From Dipteronia dyeriana (Eukaryota > Streptophyta > Magnoliopsida > Sapindales > Sapindaceae), in contig CM065303.1 of NCBI GenBank assembly GCA_032871835.1, positions 54,598,597-54,662,596 on the forward strand: DNA of 64,000 nt, written 5' to 3'. The position numbers and the translations under genes are program-made. Positions 25,386-36,519 of this stretch are shown here, one piece after another. Below the pieces are notes generated by a model. That model saw only the letters and a list, made by a program, of their open reading frames with translations, did not search any database and was not told the origin of the DNA. Numbering within the stretch: position 1 is the first letter of the stretch; every line of letters starts with the position of its first letter.

Positions 25386-25784
25386 AATATTTTGTATATT
25401 GTCATGTTTTTAATTGACTTCCTTACACAATATTGTTTGTATATGTTAGATAACTTTGTATTTTGTGATATCCATTCAAGTTGTAAAGTACCACATTGAA
25501 ATACTCTAAGTACAACTTATGAAATTTTATTCTACATTGAATATATTTATTCATAAGATACATTGATTCTTGTTGTATGTTTTGTAGACTAAAAGTGGAG
25601 ATTTGAGCATACTTGAATATATTCTTTTCTCTTAACAATCATGTTAAATGTTAATTTGTAGGCTTATCAAGGTTTTGTCACTAGTTTCGAAAGATTTGTT
25701 AAAAGTGAGAGACAACCTATTCACTCTCCCACCCCCCCCCCCCCCTCTCTAGGTTGTTTAGTATAACCTTGTACGAATTTTTCA
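23067..25784 (+). repeat. LTR C of the three-LTR complex
   Basis: 2.72 kb, TGTTAGG...TTTTTCA, immediately followed by the CCTTC duplication. It lacks one of the 43-bp 'gcctaggg' units present in A and B (about 25040-25090), has the longest TA/TG microsatellite (25312-25381) and a C run of 14 interrupted upstream (25732-25745). Confidence 0.95.
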
Positions 25785-27178
25785 CCTTCAAAGTAAGGCT
25801 AGTGGCAAAGGGTTATACTTAAAAGGAGGCAATTATAAAAAGACAAGCTCACCATGGGTTATGTTTATGTCTATTAGGCTACTCTTATTCATTGCAGCAT
25901 TTTTCGATTACGAAATTTAGCAAATGGAAGTCAAGACTGTATTCTTGAATGGCAATCTTAATAAGAGCATCTACGTGATACAACTAGGGGATTCGTGTCC
26001 CTAGATCAAGGGTAAAAAGTTTGCAAACTATAAAGGTCTATTTATAGACTGAAACAAGCATCTAGATATTGGAACATTAGGTTTGATACTACCATCAAAA
26101 CCTATGGTTTTGAGCAAAACATTGATGAACCTTATGTCTATAAGCGGATCGTTGACAAGAAAGTTGTTTTCCTGGTCATTTACGTTGATGATATCCTACC
26201 TATTAGGAATGATGTAAGAATATTATCAAAAGTAAAAGGTTGGCTCACTAACCAATTCAAAATGAAAGATTTTGGAAAGGTATGTTATGTTCTAGGGATC
26301 TAATTAATAAGGGATTGTAAGAACAAAATGTTAGCACTGTCTCAGACATCGTATATCGATAAGATACTTGTAAGATTCTAGGTGGGGAACTCCAAGAAAG
26401 TTAATCTACCTTCTAGACATGGAGTTCACTTATCTAAGGAATAGTGTCCTAAGACATCTCAGGAAATTGAGGATATGAGACGGTTTCCCTATATGTTAGC
26501 AGTGGGCAGTCTCATGTATGTTATGTTATACATGAGACCTGACATTTGCTTCGTGGTGGGAGTAGCCAGTAGATTCCAATCTTACCTAGGATTTGATCAT
26601 TGGGTTACTATGAAGGTTATTCTCAAGTATCTTCGAAGAATGAGATACTATATGCTTGTATAATTAGGACAGGATTTGATCACGTTAGGATACACGGTTT
26701 CTGACTTTCAGTCAAACAAGAATTTTAGGAAATCCACATTTTGGTCAGTATTCACCCTTGGTGGTAGAGCCAAAGTGTGGAAGAGAGTCAAGCAATCTTG
26801 TATTGTCGATTCCACCATGGAGGCTGAATATGTAGCGGCTTGTGAATAAGCTTTGAGGCTGTATGGCTCCGTAAGTTTTTTAGTGATTTGGAAGTTGTTT
26901 CAGACTTGGATAAGCTCATCATGCTTTATTTCAATAATAGAGGTGTAGTGACTAAATCCAAAGAACCAAGAAGCCACAAAAAAAAAGCATATAGAGAGGA
27001 GATATCATCTCATCAAAGAGATAGTGCAGAGAGGAGATGTGACCATGACCAAAATGGTATCGCAGGACAACCTAACTGATCCATTTACAAAGACCTTAAC
27101 AGCTAAAGTGTTTGAAGATCACCTAAAGGGTTTAGGATTACGAGAGATGTCCCACATGCTTTAGTGCAAGTGGGAGAT
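25785..27178 (+). pseudogene. Copia polyprotein fragment 3: reverse transcriptase and RNase H
   Basis: Reads TFKVRLVAKGYT right after the CCTTC repeat and continues through the RVT_2 reverse transcriptase (SRLYS/MAILI region in a shifted frame, intact YVDDIL at about 26180, FKMKDFGKVCYVLGI, SQTSYIDKIL), then MLAVGSLMYVMLYMRPDICF and the RNase H end (RKSTFWSVFTLGG, IVDSTMEAEYVAACE). It ends with TDPFTKTL and LKGLGLREM. Scattered stops and frameshifts make it inactive. The sequence 'aagtgggagattg' just before 27179 is the polypurine tract. Confidence 0.92.
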
Positions 27179-28589
27179 TGTTGGTATTCATGTCATAAAG
27201 CTTGTAATATGTAAATGTTGTAAAAAACAAGAAGAAAAGAAGTTACTTTTTCATTATTTAAATATTGATTTATTTACATTCATATACCTATAGCATGTGT
27301 GAAAAACATCCAAGATTGCAGGATGTAATCTCAAGTTGAGTATATGAGTGTCATATACAGAAAGATTTAGTTTGAGTCTTGCAATCTGAAGAGTCCATAG
27401 CGAGCAAATAAAGCTAGGTACTTTGTTTATGGTTAATCTACAGTTACGGGCCATTCCATAATGTAGGGTGGTCTTATCCTAGACTACTCATGTAGTGATA
27501 AGGGGATGAAGTCACCTTATATGATGAAATCATATAGAACATGGCCACGATCTATATGAATCTGTCACCAAGATCCGTTATTTGAAGAGATTCATGTATA
27601 TCGATAAATGATGGCTGTATATGGGTGATCTTAATCCTATGTGTCTTACTGACTCCTTCAGGTTGTATTGTGGCTTTTAACATATCATGGGTGAGATCAG
27701 AGTAATATTCCCAGTCAATAACTCTGTATCTTGGAGTCACAGTTTAGCTTATGGCTGGAAAGTTTCACAGACAATAGAGGAGTCCACACCTTCTTGAAAG
27801 AAACAGAGGAGTAGTTCTTTTAAGGGTTGACTTAAACAATTAAGAGTGCCCTCCTTCTTCTATAATGGAAGACAAGATATAATTGTTTATTAGAGAATCA
27901 ATAGTACTTAAAGGAAAAGATATAATTAGAGAGGTATAACAGACTTTATGACCTAGCTCTAATTACGAACTACTCGTGGAGGATATCATATATAATAGCT
28001 ATATCGATGAACACTGAGATTTCAGTCTGTGTAATACATCTGCAGTTTCGAGAGTGCAGCTTCAGATTATTAGTGGAGTAACTCCGAGGTTAATAATCAT
28101 GGAATATTAATTAAAAAGTTTAATTAATACTTTTAAGTATTTTTGGAGCTCAAAACTGTGGGTCCATTAAGTCCCCCTAGCTAGCCGTTTATGATTATTG
28201 ATAACAATGGTCACGATTAAATTAATTTGATAGTTCAATTAATTGTGTTACAAAATCGACACGAATAAATTTAGAGAACTAATTAAATAATAAGATTATT
28301 TGATTAGTATATTAATAATTAAATTATATTACTAATTATTAATTATTAATTATTTAATTATTAATATGAGGTTACAGGTTCGAACCATGACTAATACAAA
28401 AGGATTACAAAAATAATAATATAGATTATTTTAATCCTAGAGGTCACAGGTTCAAGTCATAGTGGTAACCAAATTAAAATTTGATATATAATCTTATTTT
28501 GAATTGAACTACTAAACCCTAGGATCCTGATATATAAAAATAGATATATATCAGGAAACAAAATAAAAGTAAGCAACCTAAAACCTGAT

Positions 28590-28636
<47 letters not shown>

Positions 28637-28972
28637 CAAAAAGAAAAAAAAATTGTTCTTCTTTTGGGAGCCGACAGAAAACATAAAAAGAGGGCATGGT
28701 GTTGTCTTCTTGTTCACTGTATCCTTCATCTAGTCCTGTCTATATCCGTGACGTGCCCACACACAAGTTATCAAATCGTTGGTCATAGCTCGAAAAGCTT
28801 GGTGGTGATATTGAATCAAAGTTTCAAGGAATAATCAGGTATACTTGAAGTGATTTTTTATGCGTGTATATACAAAGATTGGTTCCGAAAATATGTTTTC
28901 TGAAGGAAAAGTTTTGAAGCATATATATATTCTGCTGCTCAATTTTTATTAAAATCCTAATTTTTCCCTACA
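27179..28972 (+). repeat. 3' LTR of the host Copia element
   Basis: About 1.79 kb starting TGTTGGTATTCATG straight after the polypurine tract; the end is placed at CCCTACA (28972). It is homologous to the solo LTRs at 32904 and 36525: shared 'acatccaagattg...aggatgtaatctc', 'tatatgagtgtcatatacag', 'aagagtccatag' and 'ggttaatctacag' blocks. A (GA)n microsatellite lies at about 28595-28633. Its right end differs from the solo LTRs, which end CCAACA. The sequence after 28972 (ATGGTTTCCAAGGCGAGG) loosely resembles a PBS. Confidence 0.85.
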
Positions 28973-29238
28973 ATGGTTTCCAAGGCGAGGGCACTTTAAG
29001 TGTGAGATTCATGTTTTACGAGTTACCCATGTGGTGCCTTGGAGTTATTTAGAACATTTTGCATGAACCTATTCCTCACTCACACTTTCTCTTGCTTATC
29101 TCTTAACTAGTTGGCGTTGCAGCAAATGTTTGAGTCTAGGAAAATATTAGATCAAGTCATTTTTGTTCATGTCTTATTTGTCTTGTCTTGAATTTTGCTC
29201 AAGGATGAGCAAAGGTTTAGTTTGAGGGTATTTGATAG
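28973..29238 (+). mobile_element. 3' internal end of a plus-strand Tat/Athila-like gypsy element with polypurine tract
   Basis: Contains 'ctcaaggatgagcaaaggtt' then 'agtttgagggtatttgatag' directly before an LTR start. This layout (aggatgagcaaag, a G-rich tract, 'tatttgata') is typical of the 3' end of plant Tat/Athila elements. The same layout appears on the minus strand at 31230-31191 ('aggacgagcaaaag', 'gggggtatttgat'). The rest of the internal region is not present here: the host Copia lies directly to the left. Confidence 0.6.
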
Positions 29239-29589
29239 TGTCAAAAGTCTCTATATTTTGGTCCTCTTATCCATGTCATTTGTCTCATTTTTGTGTGTTT
29301 TTACGTGTCTAATTGACTCTTTTTAGTGATTGCACACAGTCGGTGCAACTTAGGTGTCGGGAACGGGAATCAGGACTTTTGAACACAAAAATGGATCAAA
29401 TGGTGCGACCAAAATACATAGGTACTGTGCCATACCTGTGCACCACCCGCACATAAAAAGTCGAGAAGGTTACACATTGCACGGGTCTGCACCAGCGCAC
29501 CAACCGTGCATCGAAAGATAGAGTCTCATAGTCACTAAATATACAGTACTGTGCGTGTCCATACCAGCGACATACCCTCGCTAATGTGA

Positions 29590-31190
29590 CAGACATTTGA
29601 CATATACACAATATCAAAACAAATTTATAAAATCGTAACTACGCACTCAAATGTATTAAACAAGTAGTGTGGCAAGTTAAGGTATCATCCACAGAGATCG
29701 AGATATAGTTATGATCAAATATTTACTGTAGTAATAAATGCAATAAAGGTAAATTGAAGTTTGAGATTGTGATTAACAACTAATAAAAGTAAAATGCAAT
29801 TTAAACTACAAGAATGTGATATGGAGTGATAAGATACGATAAAGGCATGAAAGGTGATGTAATCAGAACATAAATGATGGGGAATCCATTTAACCTTTAC
29901 AATTCAATTGATTAATGAGGGCCAATCTATCTTCAAGAGTGATTGGAGTCAACAACGCTCACTCGTGACTACTAGGTCGGATTTGGAGAGTTGGAGACTC
30001 TAATCACATCCACTCTCTACTACTCTACTGTTTGGTTGGCTTATGAGAGAGTCCCTTTTGAAGCTTTGATAGACTCAAATGGTTGAGGGTGGCTTGGAAC
30101 GGCATATTCACAATCCACCCCTTTCCATTGAAGCCCAAATGCATAAGAAGGGCATATTCACTACACATTCATTCCACTCAATTTAGCTAGATTTAACACT
30201 TTAAAAGTTAGTATCTATCTTAGCTTGCGATAGGGCATATCTACCCAATCCAAGAAGACGTATATTCCAATTTTAAAAACCTAAAAAAGATTCATATTCA
30301 ACAAGAACCAAGAGACGGCATATCTACGTAATTCAAGAGATGATCAATAAGCAATAAATTTATTGAATGGAAATCAATAATCAAAGAACAAAATTACAAT
30401 GGATTACCCCTAATTCTTGTGTTTTTACATCACTCCCATTTTGGGTTTAGCTACTCATGACAAATGTAAGAAAATGACGAAAATGACAAAAATGAGGAAA
30501 TAGAAAGAACCCATTTAAGACCTTCTTCCTTCAAGATTGAATTCACCTCCAATGTCCTTCTTGAGTAAAAAATGATGAAGATGATGTATGGGTTTTGGAT
30601 GATTTGGGAGAGAATGGTTTCTAGATCCAGAGAGAAAAAAGTGTGATGTATAATGGTGTGTGGGCGTGTGGCTGACTTCACACCTGATTCCTTAAATAGG
30701 ATTCCTGAAATAGGTCTGAAATGCTGATGTGGTTGATCCTACCGCGTAAAATGTACGGGTAGGAACCTATGTAGTACCTATGCAATGACCTGATACTTCT
30801 AATTTTCTTCTCTTGTTTTCATGAGATGTGCGAGCTGTGGGCTGGTGGAGACCCGCGCACGAACCTGATGTCCATATTCTACTTCTCAGGTCTTTTCATG
30901 TGCACAGGTTATACACTGATAATGCACGGGTAAGTGCCCGTGCAGTTGTCATTCTTCAATTTCAATCTCTCAGTGTGCAGGTAGGGACCCGCGCAGTACT
31001 AGCATACTGATGCTTCTTTACTTCATCGATTTGGCCTGTTTTCTGCACAATTCCATGTTTTCTATCCATTCTTTTGAAATGTACCTAATTGCCGACAAAC
31101 ATATCAAAATAGCCTTAAGATACATAAAAACACACGAAAACAAGACAAATGAAATGGAAATAAGGGCCAAAATATAGAACACTTTTAGCA
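29590..31190 (-). repeat. 3' LTR of the minus-strand Tat/Athila-like element
   Basis: About 1.6 kb. On the minus strand it runs TGCTAAAAGTGTTC, a region with repeated 'cgcgggt...acc' words, a TATA-like 'tcctatttaagg' (+ strand about 30692-30703), a leader with 'ctagaaaccattctctcccaa', several 'gggcatattc' words, and the conserved 'ctctgtggatgatacc' near the LTR end. ORFs at 30451-30681 and 31018-31257 fall inside it and are not supported as genes. Confidence 0.75.
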
Positions 31191-32016
31191 CGATCAAATA
31201 CCCCCGAACCAAACTTTTGCTCGTCCTAGAACAAAAACTCAAAACAAGACTCAACAACCAAAGACAAACAAAAGACTTGGTCTAAAAATTCCCTAGACTC
31301 GATAAATAATTCAAATAGTTGAAAGCCAACCGGTGATGAGATGCAAGGAAATGTGATAGGGAGAAGTAGATATATGCAACAAGTTCTAGAGCAACTCGAA
31401 GGCACCAAAGGGAAACTCGCACAATCACAAATCCCACACCTAAGAGCACTCATATGTTAGGAACTACTCACTTTCACACCTTGAGTGTAATTCGCTTCAA
31501 CTCTAATCCTCACATGGCTTCCCTCTCTTCTTTCCGCTCAGAGTTCTAAGTTCACTCATATACAAGGTATGCAAATATGAAATTCATGTAAAGGATTCTA
31601 AATGCATTTCATACACAGTGAATTGAAAACGTAAATGTTTGTGAACTATCCTAAGAAGTATTCACTATGCCACGAACGTGGAAGATCAAGCCTTAATAAG
31701 CATTCCCAATCGATACATATCATAGATCAATTAGGTTTTTCCCTTAGGTTGTAACGGGGCCATGGGTTCATATGTGGTGAAAAAAGAAGATAGGAAAATT
31801 TAAGATCAAAGATCACCAATCATGTTCAATCACACTCACACATCCCATACAAAGCTCTATTAAATAAAAAATACACTCTAATGACTATGTATTACTTTCA
31901 TTCATACTAGTGCTACACAATTGTACTCTACTTTGTGAGTACTTGACATTTATACCATAAGGCTCTTTACTTTTTTATACATATTTTGCCTTTTCTTTTT
32001 GCATTTGTTCTTTAGA
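31191..32016 (-). other. Remaining internal sequence between the two Tat/Athila-like LTRs
   Basis: Contains the complement of the polypurine tract (31191-31213) and untranslated-looking sequence. No protein domain was seen. It joins the 5' LTR at about 32017, where homology to 29976 onwards begins ('actctaatcacatc'). Confidence 0.6.
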
Positions 32017-35000
32017 TACTCTAATCACATCAGTTCTCTACTACTCAACTACTTGGTTGGCTTGGAAGAGAGTCCCTTGTGAATCTTAGATAGATTCAAA
32101 TGGTTGAGGGTGGCTTGGAAGGGCATATTCAAAATCCACCCATTTCCAATGAAGCCCAAATACATAAGAAGGGCATATTCATTACACATTCATTCCACTC
32201 AATTTAGCTAGCTTTAACACCTTAAAAGTGAGTATCTAACTTGGCTTGGGAGAGGGCATATCTACCCAATCCAAGAAGATGTATATTCCAATTTTAAAAA
32301 CTCAAAAGAGATTGATATTTTATAAGAACCAAGAGAGGGCATATCTACTTAATTCAAGAGATAATCAATAAGCAATAAATTTATTGAATGAAAATCAATA
32401 ATCAAATAACAAAAATATAGTGGATCACCTACAATTCATGTGTTTTTACATCACTCCCATATTGGGTTTAGCTACACAAGACAAATGTAAGAAAATGACA
32501 AAGAGGAGGGAAATAGAAAGGACCCATGTAAAACCATCTCCTTCAAGGTTGAATCCACCTCCAGTGTCCTTCTTGAGTAGAAAATGATGAAGATGATGTA
32601 TGGGCTTTGGATGATTTGGGAGAGAATGGTTTTTAGATCTAGAGAGAGAACAGTGGTATGTAAAATGGTGTGTGGGCGTGTGGCTGACTTGACACCTGAT
32701 TCTTTAAATAGGAATCTTGAAATAGGTCTGAAATGATGATATGGTTGATCTTGACGTGCAAATTACGTGGGTATAGCGCGGGTAGGAACCCGTGTGGTAC
32801 CCTCGTAATGACCTAATGCTTCTAATTTTCTTTTCCGGTTTTGGTGAGATACGCGGGTCCCCGTGCAATTACCTGCATATAGACCTGATGCCTAGGTTCT
32901 GCTTGTTGGGGTTTATGCCTTAAAGATATAATTTGTAAATGGATTTATGAAATAAATAAAAGGAAAAATTCAATTCATTCTTGTTGTGTTGTTTATTTTA
33001 TAACTTATGCATATATATATTTAACATCCAAGATTGCCAGATGTAATCTCGAACTATGTATATGAGTGTCATATACAGATGGATATAGTAAAAGACGTGC
33101 AATCTAAAGAGTCCATAGATATCAAATAAAGTTGGATACCTTATTTGTGGTTAATCTATAGCTGCGGTCTATTCCGCAATGTACGGTGATTCTATCTTGA
33201 ATCATTCATATGAGATATGGGAATAGAGGCACCTTGTATGATGTGATCATATAGGACTGGGCCATGATCTATATGAATCTCACACCAAGATCCGTTTACC
33301 GATGAGATTCATATATATCAACTAATGATGACTATATATGGGTGATCTTAATCCTGAATGTCTTATCGACTCCTTCAGGTTTGATCGTGGTCTTTGATAT
33401 ACCATGGGTGATGTCGGATGCAGTTTCAGATCAATATGCTCTGTATGTTGGGATTACTGTTTGGCTTGTGGCTAGGAAGGTTTGTACACAATAGTGGAAT
33501 CCACTCCTTCTTGTGAGAAGTAGACGGTAGTTCCCTTAAAGGTTGATTCCGGGCTTGGACAATATGAGCACTCTCCTAATTCCGTGAGGAAATAGGATTT
33601 ATTGTCCATTAGAGAATCAATGGTACTTAAAGGATATATGTAATTAGAAGGGTTAACGGACATTATGACCCAGCTCTAATTATGAACTATTATGGAAGAT
33701 CACACCATATGTAATAGCCATATCGATGGACACCGAGTTGTATCGGCCTTTGTAAAAGCGTCTACAGTTGAGAGAGTACAGCTTCGGGTTTTTAGTTGAA
33801 TAACACCGGAGTTGATAATCAATGAATATTAATTAAAGATTTTAACTAATGATTCTAAGGATTATTGGAGCTCAAAATACTGTGGGTCCATTAGGTCCCC
33901 TTGCTAGCCCGATCGATTTAGGCAACAAGGGTCACGATTAACTAATTGGATTGTCCAATTAGTTGTGTTATAAAAGTGACACATGTTTATTCAGGAATTA
34001 ATTGAATAATGAGATTATTTAATTAATGAATGTTAATAGTTAAATTAATTTAATAATTAGATTATTTAATTATATTGATAATTATGAATTATTAATTAAC
34101 TATTAATTGGAGGGTGTTAGTTGATATATTGATTTAAGTGAAGATAAAATAATAGGATTATTTTATTTTTACTAAATCATTTATCTAAGTATTTGAATTT
34201 AAGTTTAAATTTAAAATACTTATTATCACTTTTAATATATTAGATATATTTGAAAATGATAGTTAAAAGATATATATCAATTAATAACACAAGAGATTGC
34301 ATTGGATGCAAATTGGTGTGTGCACATGAAACATTAGTCAAAAGAAGAATTTGCATAGGATGAAAAAACTTGATACACACATAATATATATAACACAACG
34401 GTCTGCGTAAGAAGAGAAAAAAAAAAGTCAAATGAAAAAAAAAATATGAGAGGTGCATGAAGCACAAAAAAAGGGAAACAAAATATATTTTTTTGAGTGC
34501 TATGCAATCATGCACTGTTTAATATATATATATATATAAGAACTAGAATTGTTCTAGTCAGTTTTCTCTTAGAAGAAAGAGTTTATTTGATTCTCTCTAC
34601 ATCCTCCATTCAAGTTCATAAGATCATTACGCGCCTACACGCAGTTACTAGTCCCGGGAGATAGCGAGGAAGATTGAGTGGTTCAGACAAGAGCACATCG
34701 TAAAGTGAAGGGGCTTCCCAACGTTGGTAAGATTGGTTCAGACATGAGCATATAGAAAAGTGAAGGAGCCTCCAAACGTTGGTAAAATTTTCTTCTTGAT
34801 TATACCGATTTCAATTTCCTATGTTTACATATTTTATGTATTGGTTCTGAAAAATAATTATGATCCCAAGTTCACTGGTCCCAGCATATTATGATATGTA
34901 TTAAAAAATTTAAAACCTAGTTTAGCTGTGCAACCGGTGAACGGGGTTCCAACACTGCTTCTCTGGTCTATTCATGTGCACGGGTTGTGCGTTGGTAGTG

Positions 35001-35277
35001 CGTGGGTAAGTACTCGTGCAGTTGGCATTCTTCAATTTCCATCTCTTGGTGAGTTGGTAGTGCGCGGTTAGAGATCCACGCAGTACCAACGCACTGATGC
35101 TTATTTACTTCATCAATTTGGCATGTTTTCTACACAATTCCACGCTTTCCATCCTTTCTTCCAAAATGTACCTAATTACCTGCATACATATCGAAAGAGC
35201 TTTAAGATACACATAAACGCATGAAAACGAGACAAAGGAAATGGAATTGATGGCCAAAATATAGAACACTTTCGGCA
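32017..35277 (-). repeat. 5' LTR of the minus-strand Tat/Athila-like element, truncated and interrupted
   Basis: Homologous to about 29976-31190. It matches at 'ggttgagggtggcttgga', 'gggcatattc...aatccaccc', 'acaccatt...', 'gacctgatg', and ends at the LTR start complement 'aacactttcggca'. The solo Copia LTR 32904-34954 interrupts it. The LTR's last part (equivalent to 29590-29975) is missing. Confidence 0.75.
32899..34959 (+). mobile_element. Solo Copia LTR (32904-34954) with CTGCT target-site duplication
   Basis: LTR 32904-34954 (2,051 bp) begins TGTTGGGGTTTATG and ends GGGTTCCAACA, with 6-bp terminal inverted repeats TGTTGG/CCAACA. CTGCT occurs directly on both sides (32899-32903 and 34955-34959). 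There is no internal region, so it is a solo LTR left by LTR-LTR recombination. A TATA-like '(ta)6taagaac' lies at about 34519-34542. It belongs to the family of 27179 and 36525. Confidence 0.95.
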
Positions 35278-36519
35278 CCTTAAAAATGCCAAGACCAGAG
35301 AAGCAAATCAGAGGCCATTAGGTAACTATGCGAGCACCATACCCGCGATATACTCGCGCACTACGTTCGCCAGATCTCACCACGTCAGTATTTTTAGACC
35401 TAATTTTGGAAACCCTATTAATATATCTTGTTCTTATTTTGAAAACTCTCTTCCACTCTCTTCCGACCACGAATTCTCTCTTCCACTTTCTAAAAAAAAT
35501 GCCCACACATACATTTCTATCATTTTTCCTCTCTCTAGATCTCGAAATCATTTTCCCCCTTTACATCCAAAAATCCACACATCATTTCTTTGATTTTATA
35601 CTCAACAAGAGCTCTAAGAGATTAGATTTGATGTTTCATGAAAGGAGAATCTCTTTATGGGTTCATTCTCTCTCTTCTCTTAGTTTGTGCTTCGTAATTA
35701 CTATGAGTAACCAAATCCCTACTAAGGGGTTGATGTGACCCATTTATGAACTTTGGGTATTGTAATGAACTCTATCTTTTTTATTAATCTTTCAAGTATG
35801 TTTCATTCATTTAACTGATTTCAAAAATGAATTGATATTTGATTGAACACTACTTTCTTTGCTAATTTGTTTAGAAATTATTTGGGTAGAGAATTAGGTA
35901 TACACTCTACTTAGTTTTCTTAAGCTCAATTGAATGGAAGGATTGAACAAGAAAATACTTCTCAAGTGAAATCCGGACATATTAATCTCAATTTCTATCT
36001 AATCTCAAATGGGTAATCAATTTTATACACTCTAGGTTGATAACTTGTAATAGATTAAGCATCAATACTATACACTCTAGATTGGTGACATTATAAAGAG
36101 ATTAGTTCCTTATTTGATAGATGTACATTCGTGTAAGATTACTAGTGGGCGGTCAATAATATACACTCTAGATTGGACACCCATAAGAGATATTCAACCA
36201 ATTCTATAGACTCTAGATTGGTTAAAATAGATTGATGTACATTCATGAAAGTTCTTAATTTGCCCATTGTTTGCATATTGGATCCATCAAATTCTTAGTC
36301 TCTTTATTATTCATTTACACATTTATCCTATAGCTCAGTTGTATTTAATTAGTTTAATCATAGTTTACATTTTAGTATAATTTCAAAACCAAAACCATTG
36401 CATTTACTTTTATTGATTTTTAGAACTAGAGTTTAATTTGGTCATAGCTATCGCTCGATCCCTATGGACGATACCCGACTTGCCATTATATTGTTTTTGC
36501 TAAGCAATTTTAAGCGCAC

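Larger units (their letters stand above)
12603..25784 (+). mobile_element. Three-LTR complex (LTR-int-LTR-int-LTR) of the gag-only family
   Basis: A 13.2-kb unit of the same family as 1961-11724, but on the plus strand. Order: LTR A 12603-15372, internal 1 15373-19134 (3.76 kb), LTR B 19135-21867, internal 2 21868-23066 (1.20 kb), LTR C 23067-25784. Each internal region begins with a PBS (TGGTATCATAG) and ends with a guanine-run polypurine tract. Internal 2 equals internal 1 minus about 2.56 kb. CCTTC flanks the whole array, and no TSD was seen at LTR B. LTR B and C share many variants that differ from A. This is what unequal recombination between LTRs of related copies would leave. It has no pol. 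Confidence 0.9.
29590..35277 (-). mobile_element. Minus-strand Tat/Athila-like element with nearly all of the internal region deleted
   Basis: Two LTR copies in the same orientation: the 3' LTR 29590-31190 (start TGCTAAAAGTG on the minus strand after GGGGGTATTTGATCG) and the 5' LTR about 32017-35277 (start TGCCGAAAGTG), the latter split by a solo Copia LTR. Only about 0.8 kb of internal sequence separates them (31191-32016), representing the end just before the polypurine tract; gag and pol are gone. The 5' LTR lacks its last few hundred bases. The left edge is placed only to within about 15 bp and I see no clean TSD. Confidence 0.7.

Noticed and set aside
28457..28729. 90-aa ORF with a long Ser/Leu run
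   Set aside because: It is the complement of the (GA)n microsatellite within the Copia LTR.
35328..35738. 136-aa ORF on the plus strand
   Set aside because: It lies wholly within the Tat-like LTR leader region; low complexity (Leu/Ser/Phe) and no domain.
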